Source: Bacteroidota bacterium (GTDB taxonomy: Bacteria; Bacteroidota; Bacteroidia; Bacteroidales; UBA1556). Taken from it: 9,910 nucleotides of DNA. Location: contig QMPB01000115.1 of the NCBI GenBank assembly GCA_003648395.1, positions 1 to 9,910 on the forward strand. Reading direction: 5' to 3'. This document shows, piece after piece, positions 6,697-9,910 of the stretch (the first letter of the stretch is position 1; each line of letters starts with the position of its first letter). Position numbers and translations under genes: made by a program. The notes beneath the pieces are model-generated. The model was not told the DNA's origin. It did no database searches and saw only the letters and a program-made list of their open reading frames with translations.

Positions 6697-7404
6697 TTAT
6701 TTGCCCTGTAAATAATCCATTAATTCTTTCTCTTGGTCAGGAGTAAACTCTTTAAAGTCTGATGGTAAGAAAAAATCTAAATCACTAACTTTACCTTTCT
6801 TAATTTCTGTAGCTACCATTTTTGTAATTATCTGTGAGCTTACGTTATAATACTCAAGTAATTCGCCATTGATACCTTCGTATGGTCCACCCTCGTTAGA
6901 TTTTAAGTTCCCAAGTTTTGGACAGTAATATACGCTAAACATGCGTTCTACAGTAATGATTCCTGGCTTTGGAGTGAAAGTGACAATTGCTTTATTACAA
7001 ATATAACCTGCAATTTCTTTTTTATCTTCCGATAAGTCTATCTGTGTAGTGTATTCGCGTGCAGAATCTTGCTTTGCTTCAATTTCGCTTAACTTAGTTA
7101 TAATTGCAGCTTTGCGTAGGCCAGACTCAATTAATACCATAAACTGGTCAGTTTCTGGGTTTGAGATATAGGTTAATCCTCCACCAGGTTTTTCTATGTC
7201 AAATTTTGACATTCCATCATACATCATTACTGTTTGCGATTTAGGAAATTTACTTATCTCAATGCTGGTAAGTTCATCGCTCTCGTAACTTAGGTCGTAA
7301 GTAATAGTCCCTCTAAATTGTTTGTTCTTCTTTTTTGATGTAACCGATGTAAGTATTACTGTAGATATAACAGCAATAATAACAATGAATGTAATTCGTT
7401 TCAT
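6697..7404 (-). CDS. Exported protein resembling DUF4412/GLPGLI families, function unknown
   Basis: This 235-residue protein is first in the operon with ftsK and lolA. Residues 1-22 form a signal peptide or membrane anchor (hydrophobic FIVIIAVISTVILTSV). There is no lipobox cysteine, so it is probably periplasmic or tethered. The mature part opens with FRGTITYDLSYES, an opening seen in the GLPGLI and DUF4412 families of Bacteroidota. Further on, IAGYICNKAIVTF followed by YYCPKLG and GGPYEGINGELLEYY resembles the degenerate GYxCxKA ... GPxxyxGLPGLILE signature of GLPGLI proteins. Cysteines at 136 and 160 may be paired. A lysine-rich linker just after the hydrophobic segment (24-28) is also visible. 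No enzymatic residues are recognisable. Linkage to LolA hints at an envelope role, which is inference only. Confidence 0.6.
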   Translation of the reverse strand: MKRITFIVIIAVISTVILTSVTSKKKNKQFRGTITYDLSYESDELTSIEISKFPKSQTVMMYDGMSKFDIEKPGGGLTYISNPETDQFMVLIESGLRKAAIITKLSEIEAKQDSAREYTTQIDLSEDKKEIAGYICNKAIVTFTPKPGIITVERMFSVYYCPKLGNLKSNEGGPYEGINGELLEYYNVSSQIITKMVATEIKKGKVSDLDFFLPSDFKEFTPDQEKELMDYLQGK

Positions 7405-7483
7405 ATTAAATATTATTTGTTAAAAGTTGTATTAAGTTAAAACACAGCACTATGTCTATATTTATATTGGTATCTTTATTCTT

Positions 7484-7534
7484 TACAATTATACAATAAA
7501 AGTAGTGATACATTAGGAAATTATTATAATTGTA
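7484..7534. repeat. 10-bp inverted repeat midway between the ftsK operon and the glycosyltransferase gene
   Basis: TACAATTATA (7484-7493) is the exact reverse complement of TATAATTGTA (7525-7534), separated by 31 nt and close to the centre of the divergent intergenic region. It could be a shared regulatory site, but AT-rich composition makes chance occurrence plausible. Confidence 0.3.
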
Positions 7535-7598
7535 TTTAAAGACTTATTAAAGGTATAATGTGGATAAAGTTGACTATAGTTATAATAGCTTTTTACTG

Positions 7599-7606
7599 TA
7601 TATTTG
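7599..7606 (+). promoter_or_regulatory. Candidate -7 promoter element (TATATTTG) for the glycosyltransferase gene
   Basis: An exact TAnnTTTG match on the plus strand, 25 nt before the TTG start at 7634-7632. The closest TTG upstream (7570-7572) is 26 nt away, slightly too far for a standard -33 element. The leader would be short, about 19 nt. It overlaps the left arm of a small inverted repeat (7592-7599 with 7624-7631) whose right arm touches the start codon. Confidence 0.4.
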
Positions 7607-7631
7607 CCATTGCATTATCTAAAACAGTAAA

Positions 7632-8798
7632 TTGAAGCTATTAATAATTACATCTCGAGTACCTTGGCCCTTAGATAAAGGTGATAAACTTCGTATTTAT
7701 CATCAGATTAGGTATTTATCAAAAACTTATGAGATTGAACTGATTGCATTAAGCTCAAATAGTAATAATGATATAGCTATTGCTGAATTAAGTAAATATT
7801 GTGGCAAGATAAATTTCTTACATATTAATAGATTAGCAAGTTTTCTAGGTGTTGTTAATGCTTTTTTTGGTAATAGACCACTGCAAATTGGTTATTTCTA
7901 TAATAGTAATACGAATAATAAAATACAGAAAATAATAGCAGAGAGTAAAGCTGATTTTGTTTTTGGGCAATTAATAAGAGTTGCTGAATATATTCGTTAT
8001 ACTAAAATTCATAAGGTGTTAGATTTACAAGATGCTTTCTCAAAAGGTCTTGAACGTAGAGCGGCAAAGGCTAAAGGGTTTAGAAAGTTTATTCTTAATA
8101 TAGAATATAGAAGGATGCTTGCTTATGAGGAAAATGAATTGGATGATTTTGGAGGACTTTCTATAATTACTCAAGCTGATAAGGATTTATTGCCACTTCG
8201 AATTCAAGAAAGAACTTTAATAGTACCAAATGGAGTGGATTTTGACTTCTTTAAAAAGCAAGATTCTCAAAAGAAATATGATATTGTTTTCACAGGAAAT
8301 ATGAATTATGCGCCAAATATTATGGCTGCTATCTTCTTAGTAAAAGATATAATGCCTTTAGTTTGGAAAAAGTATGAAAAAGTAAGGGTGTTACTTGCAG
8401 GTGCCTCACCTCATGCATCTGTTAAAGCTTTAAGAGGTGATAGAGTAGTGGTTAGTGGTTGGATTGATGATATAAGAGATGCTTATTCTGAATCAGAGAT
8501 TTTTGTTGCTCCTATGCAAATTGGAATTGGTCTTCAGAATAAATTATTGGAAGCAATGGCTATGGAAATGCCTTGCGTAACTTCCGAATTGGCAAATCAA
8601 GCACTTAAAGCTATCGATGGAAAACAAGTTCTTATAAGTGAGAATAATGACGCTGGATTATTCGCTGAGCAAATAATAAAATTAATTACTGACAAGAATT
8701 TAGCCGAAAAAATAGCTAAAGAAGGTCATTCTTTTGTGAAAGATAATTATGATTGGGAAAGCGCTGTTGATCAGCTAGGAACTCTTTTTGTAAAATAA
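7632..8798 (+). CDS. GT4-family glycosyltransferase with TTG start
   Basis: This 388-residue retaining glycosyltransferase has a GT-B fold. The N-terminal domain opens with KLLIITSRVPWPLDKGDKLR, the usual start of this group, whose DKGDK loop lies near the acceptor site. The linker ends at VPNGVDFDFF (198-207). The C-terminal nucleotide-sugar domain has IVFTGNMNYAPNI (218-230), a GWIDDIRDAY segment (276-285), and GIGLQNKLLEAMAMEMPCV (298-316), where E307 is the family's conserved nucleotide-sugar-contacting glutamate. It resembles TIGR03087-type sugar transferases of exopolysaccharide pathways, recalled rather than searched. Donor and acceptor cannot be read from sequence. The start must be TTG at 7632: an in-frame TAA lies 12 nt upstream and the first strand begins at once. 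It stands alone; no other polysaccharide genes adjoin it. It converges with the next gene, with 5 nt between stop codons. Confidence 0.9.
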   Translation: MKLLIITSRVPWPLDKGDKLRIYHQIRYLSKTYEIELIALSSNSNNDIAIAELSKYCGKINFLHINRLASFLGVVNAFFGNRPLQIGYFYNSNTNNKIQKIIAESKADFVFGQLIRVAEYIRYTKIHKVLDLQDAFSKGLERRAAKAKGFRKFILNIEYRRMLAYEENELDDFGGLSIITQADKDLLPLRIQERTLIVPNGVDFDFFKKQDSQKKYDIVFTGNMNYAPNIMAAIFLVKDIMPLVWKKYEKVRVLLAGASPHASVKALRGDRVVVSGWIDDIRDAYSESEIFVAPMQIGIGLQNKLLEAMAMEMPCVTSELANQALKAIDGKQVLISENNDAGLFAEQIIKLITDKNLAEKIAKEGHSFVKDNYDWESAVDQLGTLFVK

Positions 8799-8803
8799 AT
8801 CAA

Positions 8804-9910
8804 TTACCTAAGTAAAGTAACAGTTCCTGTAATTTCATATGATTCAATACTATCTTCTTTCACCTGAATAATCCACGCATATACGCCATCAGGAGCAGGT
8901 TCTCCTTTAAATAACCCATCCCAACTCTCATTCATATCATTAGTTTCATAAATCTTATGACCATAACGATTGAAAATTATCATTGTGAATTTAGCTGTAT
9001 TTGAAATAATTCCTTTAGCACTAAAATAATCGTTTAACCCATCTCCATTTGGAGTAAAAGCTGTAGGTACATATACTGCACAATTCTCTACAACCAAATA
9101 TATAGATGCTGTATCGTAGCAATTAGTTAGTTGCTGAGTATTTATTGCCAATAATGAGAATCGTTTCGAAGTATTTGCAATTTCTTTTATTATATGCGAA
9201 GTAGATCCATTATCCCATTTATACGACATTCCTCCATTTGCTGTTAAAGTAACCTCTCCAGCACGACATATAGTATCGTAATTTGAGTAAATAGAAGCTA
9301 TAGGGTTGTCAAGTATTTCTACTAAAACTTTAGCACTGTCTTCACATGTATTTATATCTTTTACAGTAACATAGTACGAGGTGCTATTAATAGGAGTGAC
9401 TGTTTGATTAGCAGTATTCACTCCATTATTCCATTCATAAGAAATACCTCCTGTTGCTTTCAAATTAGCATTAGTTCCTTCGCAGATTACAGTATCATTA
9501 CTTATGGTTATAATTGGTAAATTTGCTACTGTTACTGTTGTAAAAGTATCGGCTACACATGCGTTGTTGTCAGTTATTGTAACTTGGTAAACTGTTGTTA
9601 CCATTGGAGTTACATTATTAGTATCTGTATTAATTCCATTATTCCATTGGTATAATACTCCACCACCAGCTTTTAAACTAGCATTTGTGCCAATACAGAT
9701 TAATGTGTCACCAGATATTTCCATAGTTGGAAGTGGTACAAGTGCAACTTCAATGGTGTCATAACTACTGCAGCCCAGAGGCGATGTAGCTATTAATGAA
9801 TATGATTGAGTACTTGTAGGAGTAACAGAAATAGAGTTTGTATTATCTCCATTGCTCCAATCTAAAGTTGAGTTTGGAATGTCGTTATTGCTATATATTG
9901 TAATAGAATT
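8804..9910 (-). CDS. Large secreted Ig-like-repeat protein with T9SS type B C-terminal sorting domain (C-terminal part; 5' end outside window)
   Basis: The frame is open from the right window edge to a TAA at 8804, giving 368 visible C-terminal residues. The methionine at 9724 is internal to a repeat and is not the start. Four Ig-like/PKD-like repeats of about 71-73 residues are visible, the first one partial. Each has a DT-x-IC opening, a Y-x-W-x-NG turn, a VTP-x-x-x-T-x-Y-x-VT strand and a second cysteine near a D/E-rich turn, so one disulfide per repeat is likely. The last 90 residues are the gliding-motility-associated type B sorting domain: YVPTAFTPNGDGLNDYF, FTMIIFNRYGHKIYE, WDGLFKGEPAPDGVYAWII and a terminal GTVTLLR. 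It directs passage through the outer membrane by the type IX system. Proteins with this layout are usually adhesins or structural surface proteins, often over 1000 residues. A real start should lie to the right of the window. Confidence 0.92.
   Translation of the reverse strand, partial: NSITIYSNNDIPNSTLDWSNGDNTNSISVTPTSTQSYSLIATSPLGCSSYDTIEVALVPLPTMEISGDTLICIGTNASLKAGGGVLYQWNNGINTDTNNVTPMVTTVYQVTITDNNACVADTFTTVTVANLPIITISNDTVICEGTNANLKATGGISYEWNNGVNTANQTVTPINSTSYYVTVKDINTCEDSAKVLVEILDNPIASIYSNYDTICRAGEVTLTANGGMSYKWDNGSTSHIIKEIANTSKRFSLLAINTQQLTNCYDTASIYLVVENCAVYVPTAFTPNGDGLNDYFSAKGIISNTAKFTMIIFNRYGHKIYETNDMNESWDGLFKGEPAPDGVYAWIIQVKEDSIESYEITGTVTLLR
9085..9910 (-). repeat. Tandem Ig-like repeats inside the T9SS substrate gene
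   Basis: The repeat starts can be marked by the DT-x-IC codons at about 9709, 9496 and 9277, so successive units are 213 and 219 nt apart; a fourth, partial unit reaches the right edge. Units keep recognisable DNA similarity, for example the ATTCCATTATTCCATT stretch around 9640 and its counterpart around 9422. The most C-terminal unit is the most diverged. Confidence 0.8.

Noticed and set aside
9085..9910. Regularly spaced similar DNA units that could suggest a repeat array
   Set aside because: Spacing is about 213-219 nt, the units are diverged, and they are translated in one open frame as Ig-like domains, so this is not a CRISPR or satellite array.
1..9910. A new defence, mobile or biosynthetic system
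   Set aside because: Every gene but one falls into a recognisable housekeeping, envelope or surface family, and there are no transposase, integrase, attachment-site or toxin-antitoxin signatures.

Overview
The window is AT-rich DNA from a member of the Bacteroidota, probably near Flavobacteriales or another free-living Bacteroidia lineage (the lower rank is an inference). Four signs agree. The protein running off the right edge ends in a type B sorting domain of the type IX secretion system (T9SS). The left-edge protein carries an extracellular module common in this phylum. A bactofilin gene is linked to AtpZ/AtpI-type genes. TAnnTTTG, the Bacteroidota -7 promoter element, lies upstream of five transcription units.

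Layout from left to right: 1-648 (-) is the start of a secreted surface protein cut by the window edge. 886-992 (-) is tRNA-His(GTG) with its terminator. 1225-1980 (-) is a YdfG-type short-chain dehydrogenase. Divergent from it, 2276-3326 (+) is a small operon: bactofilin, then a two-TM AtpZ/AtpI protein whose gene overlaps it by 29 nt, then a four-TM AtpI-like protein. A long bidirectional terminator (3361-3412) closes this operon and also the convergent operon 7404-3421 (-), which encodes an exported DUF4412/GLPGLI-like protein, the DNA translocase FtsK and a LolA-type lipoprotein carrier. 7632-8798 (+) is a GT4 glycosyltransferase with a TTG start. It converges, with a 5-nt gap, on 8804-9910 (-), the C-terminal part of a large Ig-like-repeat surface protein exported by the T9SS.

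Most of the content is envelope and surface biology: cytoskeletal scaffold, ATP synthase accessory membrane proteins, septal DNA pumping, lipoprotein transport, glycan synthesis and secreted adhesin-like proteins. I see no mobile element, CRISPR array, defence cassette or convincing new system. The points most worth checking are the ATP synthase accessory genes ending at a terminator with no atpB, the unassigned exported protein ahead of ftsK, and a 12-bp inverted repeat that brackets the promoter of the bactofilin operon.

Intergenic stretches are all under 300 bases. 649-876 holds a candidate promoter and otherwise nothing recognisable. 993-1224 holds only the tRNA promoter. 1981-2275 holds two divergent promoters and two inverted repeats. 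7405-7631 holds one candidate promoter and two weak inverted repeats.
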